DNA of 64,000 nucleotides from Alitta virens (Eukaryota > Annelida > Polychaeta > Phyllodocida > Nereididae). Both the position numbers and the translations under genes were made by a program. Position 1 is the first letter of the stretch. Each line of letters begins with the position of its first letter. Shown here piece by piece: positions 22,901 to 35,670 of this stretch. The stretch lies in the NCBI GenBank assembly GCA_932294295.1, contig OW028579.1:434001-498000 (forward strand). The letters run 5' to 3'. Under the pieces are notes generated by a model. The model was not told the DNA's origin. It saw only the letters and a list, made by a program, of their open reading frames with translations, and did not search any database.

Positions 22901-25407
22901 AGGCAGTTGATGGGGGGCTGCCATAAGGACATGGCTGAAATATTAATGAAACAAGTATTAGAAATAAAAGGTTTGCCTAGGTAACTGAACACTTCTACGA
23001 ATAAGCCTAAATCCTCTCGAAGTTTCTTTGAGTTCTGTACTGACTCCTGTTATCAGGGGTGACTGTCATTTGAATGGCCTGTGGACCATTGGAAAGAAAT
23101 TTTATTTAAATCAAAGCATTCAGATAAACCTCTAAATGGTTATTCCAAGAACAAATTCTGTAAACAAACATTATAATAATTCAATATGTTTATACACAAT
23201 TTCAATATATTTACATGATACATAATAGTTTCGTGAAACAAACATATATTTTTCCACAGAATTTTAAACTCAAGTTCAGAGTCTGCTCGTATGTAATTTT
23301 AATCTTGCTGAAGACAAAATACATTTTATGATAATCTGTGTAGGATATTTATGAATTAAATTCAGAATTGTTTAATACATTAACAGAATCCCTGTGTCTC
23401 TTCTTTGCTTAGATCCTGCTTCTTTATTGGTTGAACTAATGATAGTAAACATGTTAAACCAATTAGAGGTGCTGTGACCTGGTGGCCAAGGTGTTCGCCT
23501 GCAAAGTGCTAGGTTCTAGCCCCACCCATGGCATGGAGGAACTGAGCAGATCATACGTAACTCTTTGCTCCACTCCACCCAGGTGCACTTGGCTACTGTA
23601 GAATGCTTGAACAGAGAAATGCTGTAATTGGCTACATGTTGCATGCTGCATGTCTACTCACCAGGGAGTGGAGAAAGGCTCAAGCTTTAGCCGGCCTGCT
23701 AAGATTGTAATTGTTATAGTCGGTTGAGCTCATCCACGACTATAACAGACTCTAAACACAGACATTTATTATTTACATATGCATTATATTTACATTTATT
23801 TAATTGCAAAGTTCATGTTGTAAAATACAAAATTTCCAGCATTATTTATACAAATTGAGCTCATAGAATGCCATGTTTGATTTGTTTATTCTACCTTTGT
23901 AATGGTTAGGTGGCTTTCTGTGTGATTTTGGTCATGTGACGGACCACATCATTTGAATACCACCATCCCCCCCCCAAGACCCTTCTAGATATCTATATCT
24001 CATACTCCCATGCAGCTTGTCAGGGTGCTATATCTTGGCCTACGTATTATGTATTATTAGGCCTTATCCACGGTGGCGTATTATGGAGGCCCCGCCCCCC
24101 CCCCAAAAAAAAAGGAAAGAAAAATAATTAAAGACGGAAGAGGGAGTACCTTTGCCAATTAGTCACAGGTCTATAATTACAATGCCATATGTTTATCTTT
24201 GAAACAAGTATGGCCGTATTATTTAATTGTAATACCCGAAGGCTCTAAAACCTGAATCTTCATATATACCTTGATTTTAAACAATCATTTTCTGAATATT
24301 TTTATAGAAAAATAGCAAATCTTTGCCACTACTCATTCATCCCATAGAAGTGTTTTCAAAATAATTCAGGGTTAACCACATAACTTGGACGCAGACCCAG
24401 GACATAGACTCCATTGTCAAGTGGGGGATGAGCTATATATGTATATTTTCCCCCGCTCCGCGTTTTTCCATTCCATTCCGTTCCACATTTTACAGACGCC
24501 CGCGCTGCCAACATGAAAAGGCCTATGTTAAGAACTGTGTCATCCTTACAGAAACTAATTTATATCTCTCTATATATTGATACACTGTAGCCATCCAATA
24601 TACCCTTCAGTCATCCAACAAATTATTGTTGTACAACATACACCCATGCTGCATGACAATGATTGTTGGAATTGAAAATATAATCATGCTTATATTTTCT
24701 ACAAAATATTTGCATTTTTTACATATTGCTTTTTTTTGTCATTCTTCACAAGTCAAGGTGACTGCTGGCGCTTATGTGATAGCCAAAGACAGCGACATTT
24801 GCCAGCAGGAAAATGTTATTACACATGTATTAGCATAAATTTATCATATGTTTAGCATACTTTTATTATTTATCTATTCAATTTTCACTATATTTTTATG
24901 GGCTAATCACTATTGTCAATGAATAGTGCCCGGGGGCACTAGTAGTTTAATTAATGTATCACAGAAATTACAAGTTTTATCTACTTATTTATAATTTCTC
25001 ATTTTTCTGTGGGCATTATCTGCTAGTTTTACTTAATAGGGAAAAAAGTAAATGACTCATAGGACCTACATATTGATAATTCCGTGAAATACTATAATAT
25101 AACAGCTTTTTTTATTTCTTCTGTAATACTAAAGATTCATAAAATTGTAAAATTTAGATATCTTCCATCTCATAAAAGTTAAATGTATGTAGGCTACATG
25201 TGGCACCGTCTATAATCACTCAACGGTAGCACTTTCAAGTACTTTAAAACGTCATTGAATATGTTTTAATTTGGTGACCTACATAATTATGTATTTCTTT
25301 TTAAACTTACTGCAAGAGTTTTGACTGATTATGTCATAATCCGAATCTTTAATGTAGACTTACCAAATAGGGCATTTCATCCATTGTCGAATTCTCTCTT
25401 CCTCCAT
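16936..25407 (-). CDS. RING finger / TRAF-type zinc finger protein (E3 ligase-like)
   Basis: Four coding exons on the minus strand: 25407-25364, 22934-22616, 22512-22400, 17092-16936. Every intron is GT...AG and every phase matches, giving 210 residues. The start is ATG at 25407, giving MEEERIRQWMKCPIC. Residues 12-55 form a C3HC4 RING (CPIC, CQHAFCKDCICHW, CPVC). Residues about 75-190 hold TRAF-type zinc fingers (CSGCG, CPNGCGWE, GHIQ-E-CLYRPMHC, CWLC, ITEHILKCDK, RCPVIEC). RING plus TRAF fingers is the layout of TRAF and NRDP1/RNF41-type ubiquitin ligases, so E2-dependent ubiquitin transfer is expected. It ends without a MATH or NRDP1 C-terminal domain, so it is shorter than those families. 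The exon holding the ATG has an upstream acceptor (25421-25422), so a 5' UTR exon must lie further up. Host gene or large-transposon cargo are both possible. Confidence 0.85.
19825..20035 (+). repeat. Three-copy tandem repeat, period about 80 bp
   Basis: The phrase AAATAAGGGCTTTGGTGCAG followed by TCAA recurs at about 19837, 19930 and 20001, each time near GACTGACTGA-type words. Confidence 0.65.
20732..20850 (+). repeat. (TATC)n/(TA)n compound microsatellite
   Basis: Tandem TATC with internal TA and TACC variants. Confidence 0.9.
22056..22125 (+). repeat. Dispersed 3'-end repeat (also at 36017-36070)
   Basis: GACACATATGTCATGAATGA and following bases recur near 36017 as GACAGATACGTCATGAATGA. 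The local copy continues into AATAAAAG and a TA microsatellite, as a LINE or SINE tail would. Confidence 0.5.
22935..25363 (-). other. Intron 1 of the RING-TRAF gene
   Basis: Contains the SINE at 23466-23755, C/G runs at about 23968 and 24095, and otherwise unrecognised AT-rich DNA. Confidence 0.5.
23466..23755 (+). repeat. tRNA-derived SINE
   Basis: Starts with GTGCTGTGACCTGGTGGCCA. The A box TGGCCAAGGTG fits TRGYNNARNNG exactly, and AGGTTCTAGCCCC is a tRNA-like B box 30 bases on. A non-tRNA body of about 240 bases follows, ending near CGACTATAACAGACTC. This is the most complete SINE in the window, inserted in intron 1 antisense to the RING-TRAF gene. Confidence 0.7.
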
Positions 25408-25420
25408 ATTGCTGATATCA

Positions 25421-27370
25421 CTGAGAAAAAAACGTGTCTGATTTTGGAGAGAAATAAATTGTAATTGGCAAGTTTCTCTATTGAAAAGGTAATTCTGAGG
25501 GGGGGGGGGGTGTTGGGATGAGAATCAGCTCATTCAAGTTCTATTACAGTAGTATAAAGTAACTTGTGGTACTTTGAAATGCACAGGCCCAGATGGAAGT
25601 TGTAAAATTTGATCAATTACCTCTTTGTTTTCAGTATTCAGTGTAAATTGACCATGCATGTTTAATTAGCCCTCTTTGTTCATATATCAAATCTTAATTC
25701 TAATAATAATGCTTACCATTAGGTTTCCCTTATTATTAACAATTAAAAGGTAGACAGCTAGATAGCTAGATAGCTTGATAGAGTGTTAGATAGATAGATA
25801 GATAGATATATACAGATGTTTAGATAATTAATGCAGATTGTAAGCGGTTATGCAGTAGATTATAATTTTCACTTTGGCTAAATTTTCAGCACAGAATGTT
25901 ACTTTGTCTGAACTTCCACATGCAATTTTTATTTTTTATCTTATTTTTTCTGTTGTCATCAACAAATATTGAAACCAGACAATACATAATACCCAGAGAT
26001 GTGAGACCCCTCTAAATTGTGTCATTCTACCCTCTTGTTGCAATAGTCTAACCTCTTTTCTTGTGGAGTTTCTATTCTTTAAAATATAGAAAAGATGGGA
26101 TTTTAAACTTGCTTGATGTATATAGTATATACAAATGATGTAATTTAAATAAATTACCAAAATGTAAACTTACTTTTTTCCCCTATTTTTTTTAGTACTA
26201 CTGATATATTTAAGAACTGACCGGCATTAAGATGCTACATATATCACACATAGGGGAATCAGTTTTCTTTAAAAACAACAAATTTCGCATGATTTCGCAC
26301 TAACCACTCATATATTGTTTAAATACTTGATATGTTATCTTTTAACTACTCAAAGGACAAATTCACCAAAGCAATCCCACTTGAGTTATGAGAGTGTTAA
26401 GAACAAGCATTTTAATCCATTTAAATGCGACTTTTTTATCTAAATTTGTGTGTAACTTGGCTTAGAATTGTCATATTTTCATGGGAAAAATATTAAAATG
26501 ATGTCCAATTTGAGAGAGATTTCAATGAATTCTAGAGATTGTGATTGAGACAGTTGTTTTCATTTGGGTGCATGGGTTCTAGCGGGGTTCTCTACCAGGA
26601 AAAAGTGGGGGTTAATAACGCCAAATTTGAAGAAACATAGGCAAATCCAATGCTATTCTAGGGGAGTTAATGACCAGAAAGTCATATAATTATAGGATTA
26701 TGTGTGACCAAAAGAGTTTCCACTCCTTCTACTCTTGTCTCCATGGTATAACGACTGATCACAAAAGAAGGTGTCGGATAGGGTAAAGTCATTGCAATAT
26801 CATCACTTCCAGTTAAGGGGAGGATATAAAAGTAGCATTGAAATATGAGGCAAACATGTCCTCAAGCTATTTGTATAGAAGAAGTTAGAAGAGGGGTGGA
26901 AAACTCGGCTACTGACTTAATGACATTATAACACTGCAAGTCAGGGTGTGCAACTCAACTCAACTCCCCCTGCAAGTTTATATTTTCGTAATTAATATTG
27001 AATGTAAAATCTACGATTTTGTGGCTCTGAGCAGGGGCAATGGGGGCGACAGCTTCCGGTGAAGGGTGAGGGCAAAAGTTTCTGGTAAGCATAAAATTCA
27101 CTTTTAAGATTGGGACCTATCATTTCAAATAAGCTATTGATTGCGGCATTATACTATTCACATGCAAAATTAAATCATGTAACAAAGACATTAATCGAGC
27201 TAATATTTCTATATGTGAAAATCATTGAGAAATTTCTGAATAATATTATAACATGGAGTCAAAACAGAATGATTATATCAAGATAAGCTGGTGAAAATTT
27301 GGGAAAAATAGTTTATGTCATTATTGTCATATCCTTGTTATATACATGAATATTTATGTACTTGAAGACC
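25421..27370. other. Non-coding DNA upstream of the RING-TRAF coding exons
   Basis: A possible minus-strand donor (gtaagt) at about 26165-26172 could end a 5' UTR exon of the RING-TRAF gene. Also contains a G run (25499-25510) and a TAGA microsatellite (25749-25810). No coding exon seen. Confidence 0.35.
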
Positions 27371-27465
27371 GAGTTGCAGACACTGGGCAGTTACCTCGCC
27401 TTATGCAATAGCTTGGAAGGGGGGTCAATCAGCCACCCCCTCTACCTTAATGGTTGGTTGAACAG
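27371..27465 (+). repeat. Dispersed repeat, copy 1 (copy 2 at 57249-57340)
   Basis: CACTGGGCAGTTACCTCGCC ... GGGTCAATCAGCCACCCCCT ... GGTTGAACAG is matched closely at 57249-57340, differing mainly in the length of its G run. Confidence 0.75.
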
Positions 27466-28079
27466 AGTAGTCAGTCTAAGTTGTACCTAAAAAAATAGTT
27501 TAGGGATTCCCGTAATGATGTCACTTTCGCGCAGTCATCAGATTTAAAACAAATTAAGTTCCAATTGGCTGGAATTAATTTGGGAATAAAAGGAAAACAC
27601 AACTCGTCCCAGATCTATTTGACAGATCACACTGAGGGTGAGATAATATCTGTAGGATACAATTTATATTTCACAAATTCTTTTCAGACAGATTATTATA
27701 GAAAAAAAGCAAAGAATGAAAAGAAAAGGGTAATGAGATGTCAAGGGATAGATATTGCACTCATAATAAACTTCAAACAACAAAAGAAGTGTGAAAATTT
27801 GAATGACAATGATTCAAATACTTTAACAGTAGTATTTCATGCATGTAGAAATTGTAGGTATAAAAGATCTCAGACGTTGAGCTTTCGGAAAAATTACATA
27901 TAATATGCATATGCAATTTTTATAATTTTTCTACTGATCATGATAACAAATATGACTATTAATAGCAATAAAACTTTCTGGCTCAAATGCTTTGTCATGT
28001 TTGTGTTGATGGTATTGTGTTGGAATAGAAAATAAAAATACTTTACAAAGCTAGAATCACCCTGTATCACCAATTTAGC
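27466..28079. other. Non-coding DNA
   Basis: An open frame of 112 codons on the plus strand (27565-27903) is AT-rich and lysine/asparagine-rich without any motif. I do not call it a gene. Confidence 0.4.
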
Positions 28080-28530
28080 ACCCAACATTCCGACACAATG
28101 GTACACAGTGGATCATTAAAGTCACCAATATATCATATATAATTCTGATCCACTATGTATTGATCCATTGTGTCCCACCGGTCCCTCAATTAGAAATTTG
28201 GATGGCTTCTTCTAATTAAAGACAAAGAATAATAACAAAATGCTTCATTTAGTTTTCTGATTTATCTTTCACGTCATGCATCTTGACCTTTGTAATACAT
28301 TCTTCGTATCTTCTGATCTACAGGGATTCGTTAAATTTTTTTTTTTAAATGTAAGTTTTGGTCCTAAAATCAGGAAAAGGCAAATAGACCAGCACGAGCT
28401 CCAAGAAACAGTTATTTGATAAACTGTGAATTGTAAATTTCATCACTCATTGTAACTCTCCAGTGATGGAGATTTTATTTCAAATGATCCACTGTGGCAT
28501 GCGATCCACTGTACCCCGCTCTCCCCTAAC
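28080..28530. repeat. Cluster of GATCCACTGTG words in both orientations
   Basis: ACAGTGGATCATT near 28103, GATCCACTATG and GATCCATTGTG near 28147-28170, then ATGATCCACTGTGG and GATCCACTGTACCCC near 28485-28520. Opposed copies at both edges suggest a decayed inverted-repeat element of about 450 bp. Confidence 0.45.
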
Positions 28531-30404
28531 TATCAAAAGGCACAAATATATAGGCCATTTATTTGTCAAGGACTATTTTAGTGTACACAATTTAAAACAG
28601 TTTACATGTAGTGTAGTTCTGCTCCGAAAACAAGTGTCTTGACTATAATGACCATTGTTTCCTGGGGGGAAAAGGGCAAATGAAAAATGAAATTTCACCC
28701 AAAATCTTTAATCAGAAATGAATTAACACATCTCAATTTTCTCAGCAACTAGTCAACCCCCTCCTCATAGCTACGCCACTGATAGTGACAACAATATCTC
28801 TTTTATCAAATACTTATTAGCTGAGGTAAAATTAAATGCAAAAACAAACAGTTCTGTCATCCTAAGTCTGAAAAAAAAAAAAAAAAATCTTTTTTTTTTG
28901 CCCTTCCAAATAATCCTGTTCTAATTTTTTTACCATTGTCATAAAACATAATATTCTCCCTGCACACTATGTTGACAAATTCAGTCACAACTGGAACTAA
29001 TTTTATTTAAACTGTACCTTTCGAAACGGAACAAAACGGAATGAAACCAAAAGGGGGGTCACTTCAGAAAATGTCCAATTACATGAATCCTGCACTGTGT
29101 CTATTAAAAGCTGCAGTGAATACTTGTGTGACTGAGATGGCTATCACTAAAGGGAGGGGGAGGGGTGGGCTCTTGCACTGCATTATGCCCTTATTTTAAC
29201 ATTGGGTGAACTATTTCATCCCAGTTTTAACCATGGAAGTATTAGAATTATCAGATTAGCACGCAGGCCTACGTGATAGATAGGTAGACAGATAAATAAA
29301 TAGATAAATAGATAGATAGATAAATAGTGTGCATTGCTGATAACACTCAGCAAGGTTAGATGTCCCTGAAGACACTGGTGTCCAAAGTTAAATGTTAATA
29401 TTGAGACTTCTAGGCCAACTCTATCGGAACAACAATTGACAAGAGGCCTTTTTCTATCGGTGGCCAGTTTTCAGTGCCTTGCCCAACATCTTGCCCAATG
29501 TAACCGATTTGATGGGTGCAGATTTTCCTAGGGGGGGGGGGGGGGAGATTGGCAGGGTGAAACCTGGCAGGAGCAAATCATGAAGAGATCTTATTTAGGC
29601 CTAAAAAAAATTACAGTAATGAGAGTAACTGCTCTCAGCCTTACAATGCAATTAAGATGCATCTCTGATGATTTATAAAAAAAATAGTCATATCCACGAT
29701 AATATATATGAAATGGGGAAACCAGTATAAACACTCGGAGAAAAAAAACACAGACTCTTGTCAATTGTTGTTCCATTCCGTTAAGTAGAGTTATCCCACT
29801 GGATATGGCTACAGATTGACGAGTCTGTATGGCTGTGACGTTTTAGCAACGTGACAAAGGAATCATACCCTCAGGTTTCAAACACAATGTTATCCAATTG
29901 TTCAGTTTTACAGTGTGCTGGGATAGAATACATTTTGCATTTCATCAGTGATTGTTATATTTTTTATTTTCTACTAAGCTAATGTTTATGGCACTACACT
30001 GACTGCCATGTAAGCTTAATTCATGAATATAGGTATGTATAAAAAGAAATATTAGAAAAATATCAAATAACTTCTGAGAACTTCAATATTAGCAACAAAT
30101 GGGTATCATCTGGCATAACATCAAGTATATATGGTGAAAATTTGAGGAGAATATATACTCCCATGCAGAATTGAGTTGTCAGGGTAGGAAGAATTAGGTG
30201 AGATAGCGTATCAAGGTAAGATTGGAGAAATTTTGTGGAAATAGCCCCCCCCCCCTAAGGTAGAATAACTGTCGCACCAGAAGCTTAATGACCTAAGAAA
30301 CCGCCCCTAATTGGGGGGCAATTGTGCAACAATAAGCATAGAATATAAATATTTATCAGTATTCAAGCACATTTATTAACACTGCGTTATATACATAATT
30401 TGCT
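28531..30404. other. Non-coding DNA
   Basis: A partial GC-run MITE end (TAGCTACGCCACTG) lies at about 28769-28782, a GATA microsatellite at 29274-29328, and G/C runs at 29531 and 30245. No exon supported. Confidence 0.4.
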
Positions 30405-30990
30405 TATTCTGAGCAGGAAAGCACAAAAAAATATACACTGAGTATGATATTAGGTGGGCATAAACCTAATGAATAACACCCTTAAATTGCAATTCAACCA
30501 GATGAATAGTTGTCAAGTAATTGCTATGTTAATGTCAATAACGTTGTGGTGTTTAACTAAATATTTAGTAGACATGCCGTAGCAAGCCGTGAATATAGGG
30601 TATATGTTTTTGTTGGCCAGAACTTTTTAATTTAATCTGAGCATAATCTGATTGTGTGGGTATTTGTGGGTTTTTTATAATGGCAATTTTGAAAATACTC
30701 AGTCATCTTTATTTTCTTACAACCATATCTCTACCAGAAATTGTTTGATTTTCACGGAAGAAGTCTCTAATTGTAGAAAACTGGCTTTTACGTGGGAATA
30801 AAATAAAAACATTTAATTGGGTAAATAACTAAAAAGACGAATTTCTGCTTATGAAACGTCCTCCTAATGAGTAGGAGATTCATCTCTGAGGGCCACTGCC
30901 TCCCCCCATCCAGCGCAACGCTGATTGTACATGAAAGAACTTTATTGCCCTGGTAGTTAATTGCTTAATAAGAAAATTTCTAAGTAAAAT
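30405..30990 (+). repeat. Dispersed repeat of about 600 bp, copy 1
   Basis: Aligns over its whole length with 55490-56090. Shared landmarks in the same order include GAGTATG(A/G)TATTAGGTGG, GACATGCC, GTGTGGGT, AAGTCTCT(A/G)ATTGTAGA, TGGCTTTTA and GGGCCACTGCCT. Divergence by eye is about a quarter. No open frame is shared. Confidence 0.75.
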
Positions 30991-31966
30991 TACGTTGAAA
31001 CCTGTGAAAACGGAGAAATACGGACTTTTTAATGTCCACTAAAGGGTTCATTTTGGCATCTCCAGCATCTCCACCCACAAGGTTTGGAATCTACAACCAG
31101 ATAGTCTCCATGCACTCTGTGACCAAAGCAGCAGACTCATCAATCAATGTCTATATCCCAATTATACTTGGTCAGAAGCTTAGTCAGCTTCTTATGAGCA
31201 GCTGCCGGAAAGAGGAAATAATTAGTTAAAAAGTTTTATGTTAGTGTTTTCACAACTACTTATTGAAAAGGCACATAGTACGGAAATCTATATGTTTATA
31301 TATGGCAGCATTCACTGAGTGATGAAACCTGCAGGGAGACGTTATGAAATAGTAAGGCCAAAGCATGGTCACATCAAAAATCCATTGTCTCCATGATAAA
31401 ACCGGCAACCACATAGATATGCTATCAAAATCAATATTTAATGCATAAATTGATCTGCTAACATAACTTTAAAAGTCATCTTTATTTTTTCGAATTAGCA
31501 ATATACCACCAGTTATGTTGTAACAAATCACCTTAAAAGTTTATGGTTTTCACACTAGAAGTACTATAACCTCATCATTCTACCAACAATGTAATACTCC
31601 TGAGTGTGCTTTCGGTATTGTTTTAGTTCTATATATTTTATTCATCAAAATGACAAGCAATATGAATAACCTTTTTGAAATTTTGCAAGGCAAATACACA
31701 GAAGAAAAAAGATTTGTTATTTAAGCGAGAGTGCACAGTCAGGCTTCTAAGCAGAAATATAGAGAGTTATCCCTCTCTGATAACTAAATTATATTAATTT
31801 AGTTATAAAAAACTACAAAGTTAAAAAGAAATTATTTCCACACAGTTTGTAGTTGTTCTAAACATAAGCATACTGGTGGGGTTTTTAACCCTTAAGGAGC
31901 ACTAATACATGGTACAACAAGTGGTTATTTACTTTGAAACCTATAGGAAACTTCAGTACTTTACAC

Positions 31967-32510
31967 GGCTTTTTTGTATTCGGCGCCCAGCGCCCAGTGC
32001 TTTGATAACCCCAAAACCATGGAGTCAGAAGAGAATAAAGAATCTCCCATAAGATGTATACATTGTAAAATTAATAAGATATTCACGAATTTTGTTGTAT
32101 TAGATGATCTTCTGTGGGGAGGGCAAGGGTTTTTTTTTCGGCGGTAACTACATAACTCTAATGCCATCTGGTCAAGACCAGTGATTAGTAGGACCTTGGA
32201 TATTAAGGGGGGAGGGTGGTTCGGCTATTTCCTCAACATTTAACCAATCTTACCCTGGTATTTATGATATTATTCAGATATTATCTTCATGATTTAATCT
32301 AACAAGTCGGTCAATGTCATGCCATAAACATTAGCTTATTAGAAAAGAGTAGGTGTAAATCCATGGACGTAAAAGCGTCCATGGTAAATCTAACACAAGT
32401 GAATTCTATGCTTATAAACATTTTGCCTCTTTGATCTCTACATTTTGGGGTTATCAAAGCACTAAGCGCTGGGCGCGGGCGCGGGCGCTGGGCGCCGATT
32501 ATAAAAAGCC
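31967..32510. mobile_element. Non-autonomous hAT MITE with 8-bp target duplication
   Basis: Inverted ends of about 50 bases, running from GGC through TTTTT and CGGCGCCCAGCGCCC to GTGCTTTGATAACCCCAAA at the left and the reverse complement at the right, enclose a non-coding interior. Both sides carry CTTTACAC (31959-31966 and 32511-32518), an exact 8-bp duplication as made by hAT transposases. The right arm has an extra GCGCCC expansion. The interior holds a small palindrome CCATGGACG...CGTCCATGG (about 32361-32384). Confidence 0.88.
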
Positions 32511-33044
32511 CTTTACACCATATATATTGTCCAAATGATGAACTTTACTGAAGATCACAATTTATTTGTGTTATATTAGAAATGAAAAATTCTTGAGAGG
32601 GCCCCCCAGCCCAGGCCTTGTGATCAGCCAAGTGTAGCAATTAAGTTGCGCAGAGCTCGTCAGATGTGCACCATATGGGTCTAATTGAGATTTGCAGGCT
32701 GGTTGTTTAAACTGTAGTTCAAGTATCAAACTTGGTAAATCATGTCGATATTATTTATTTAACATCACCATTACATTATTCATAAAAATACTTGCCAAAT
32801 GACGCCAAACATGACATGTATATTATAATTCTTATGGGAAAAACCCTCTGATTAATGTGTAGTCCAATCAGCTGATAATTGCAAATTTGCATTTACACTT
32901 TCACTTTCATTTCAAATTTGATTCATTGCCAATTACACTACGGTAGGATTCAAAATAAACATCCACCACTTTTTTTTTTCTGTACTATTTCTAACCTCTC
33001 TCTGAAACTATTCATCAAAGGTCCGTATCTTTCGATGGTATTAA

Positions 33045-33074
33045 CATGGAGTCACTATTTATAGTGACTCCATG
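33045..33074. repeat. Dispersed palindrome, copy 2 (near perfect)
   Basis: CATGGAGTCACTAT, TT, ATAGTGACTCCATG: arms of 14 bases with a 2-base spacer. One member of the family listed under findings. Confidence 0.8.
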
Positions 33075-33973
33075 GTATTAAATGTCAAGTAGGGCCAGCA
33101 GATTAAAGTGGAGAATAATATCATAAAAGAGAAAGTGTTCACCGTGTGGTACTATTTAGTATTTACAATCTAAAAACACAGCGTTGGCAGACAAGAAAAA
33201 GTTGGGGGGTAATAGAGGGCGAAAGCTGTTGGGGGGGGGGGGGGGGCTAACCCATTGAAACACTAGATTGTTGACAGCTGTAATATAATGATAGAAATAA
33301 ACTTAACAATGTAATTTGATGTGAAAATTCTTATAACATGGGTCTGATAAACCAAAATATATATTTTATCATAACTCATAATTGTTCATAACGATTTCTT
33401 CATAACTGTTTTTTAATGATTGTTTGATTACATATATACTTGGATAAATAGAGATATATAGTACCATTTTATGGAGAAGATATTTACTTTCAGCTTCCTA
33501 AATCCAGTTACCATAAAGTACTCCGGTGTGAGATAAACCAAAAACTCAACAGAATGTTTTACTTTTGCATTAAAATGAAGGTTAGAGCATATACAAGAAC
33601 TGCGCATTGACAGAACTTTGTAAAAATATTTTTTGTGAGGCTAAAAAATATCTGACTCCAGAAACTTTGAAAATATTGTCCTATACAGTATGCTTAATCC
33701 ACACTTCACTTATTGTGTCGATTGTCAAAGTATATGGATCTGTGCTGCAAATACGCTTTTATTATGCATTAAGAGTTGTCATGATAATTTTAATTGCGTA
33801 ACTGCAACGTATTCAATGAAACAAATGAAATGTTTAAGATGAAGATGCTAAAACTATATGAAATATATATGTTTACTGTGTGCTAGGGTTAATTTTTAAA
33901 GTTTATAAAATGCCAATTCCCTAATATAGCCAATGTTCTAACTTGGTTCAAATCGTGGCGGGCTCTATCCACA

Positions 33974-33981
<8 letters not shown>
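33075..33981. other. Non-coding DNA
   Basis: A G run of about 17 bases at 33231-33247. No exon seen. Confidence 0.4.

Positions 33982-34043
<62 letters not shown>
33982..34043. repeat. (TA)n microsatellite
   Basis: About 31 uninterrupted TA units. Confidence 0.95.
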
Positions 34044-34046
<3 letters not shown>

Positions 34047-34673
34047 CACGTATAGGACCATGGCAGGACTGATATTTATCATCTACCATAACATCATCAG
34101 ATTTCAAGGTGTTAAAAAATGGAATGACACTGTGGATTGTTTTGACCACGAATGACCTGCGATTTATTACTCCTGAGCGGGAAAAATTTCTCACGATTAG
34201 CTAAACCCATTAATGAGATTTTACCGTTGTCAGCTTGTGGAAAATGGCCCATAAACAAGGTGGTGATAGATGTTATCTAAATGTCCACATGCCTTTTACA
34301 ATGCCACCTTTTTCTCACTTCCAGAGATTATTTCAAAATTTAGAAAAGAGCAAATGCAACTTAATTGCATGAGCCGTGTACCATTCAGTATTTTCCTTGG
34401 ATAAATAGGTATTTTCAGTGTTGATACTGAATTACTCAACTGTGACAATGTTTTATTTGGGTAAAGAAATATGGAAAACTAGAAGTCCCTCAGATTGATC
34501 TGTAGGATGGTCAGCTTTATCTATTCCTGATTTATACAGAATATAGTAATCCATTATATATAACTAATTAATGACATGCACAGAAGCATAAAACAGTTGG
34601 TGCAAATTGGCCTTAAAGATATCTTGCCTAAACTTAAAATTTTAAAAGAAATTCCATTTAATTTATTTTTATT

Positions 34674-34800
34674 AGATGAAAACCTCCTGTAATGACACTA
34701 GAAAGTCACTGCAAACTATTTTGAGTACTTTCTGGCGGAAAGGTAATGGGTCAAATTTTAAATAGATTCAAGGAGTATCACTTTAAAATGAGACCACCTC
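34674..34800 (+). repeat. Dispersed repeat (copies at 41232-41400 and 42240-42300)
   Basis: GATGAAAACCTCCTGTAATG ... TTTTGAGTACTTTCTGG ... GATTCAAGGAGTATCACTTT matches 41232-41400. The latter copy has an extra middle part that recurs alone at 42240-42300 (CTACTTCAACCACCACCAGC). Confidence 0.7.
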
Positions 34801-35670
34801 CCTTTTAAGATCAACTCCCTATTTAGAACACCTCATTATTAAACCACAGATTTGGTTTGGCAAAAGTTGACCATTGCATTGAAATCTCCATACCATTGAG
34901 ACCATCCAAATTTACATCCTTCAGCTGGGTCTACGGTAATTTTACAGTCAGTCTTATTGTGTAGCTATGCAATTGAATCTTCAGCATATCAAGTGCATGT
35001 TAACTAAAAATAGGTAATAACCATTACAAATAAGTTAAATCATATAATATCGAATTCTCTATTAAGGCCCATACGACATTTAATGAATCCTCCAACAGAC
35101 CCCCACCCTGAATGAGTAAAATGTAACAGAGTGTATTTGTTAAAAAAAACATCCCATTGCCCAGTTTACTTAAAAATCCAAGTAATTATTTTTTCTCTAG
35201 CAGTGACGCAGATGCTACATGTATTAGAGACAAAAATACGTCACACGTTATACCTTATTGGTGGAATACAACATCTTAGACATTACTTGGCATTAACTAA
35301 GAATATGGCATAAGACACAAAGAGTATTTATTTCCTCTCTAATCATATAGGTGTATCAACAATCAAAACTGCATATATTCTGTAAATCGGTCATCAAAGA
35401 CGACAAAGTTTTATTGAAATCTAGGTTAGTCTGTCACATGCATATATAATCCTTGAAATGCTTCTTGCACCATGGCTCTGGAACAGAAGAATGTTGATCA
35501 CCATAAAATTGGGAATATTCCTAATGCATTTTAGCACATATGAATAATCATTAGCTTGTATAGTATTCCATAAATGCTTGAAATAGATTGATTACTTTAA
35601 TTCTTTGCTCATATTCTGCGTTATGTAAAATTCCTTAATTATATAACAAGAATAGTAATATAAACTTACT
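34801..35670. other. Non-coding DNA downstream of the 14-exon gene
   Basis: Would include the 3' UTR of the minus-strand gene ending at 35671. No canonical signal stands out. Confidence 0.35.

Noticed and set aside
27565..27903. 112-codon plus-strand open frame
   Set aside because: AT-rich with no motif or neighbouring exon; length is within chance for this composition.
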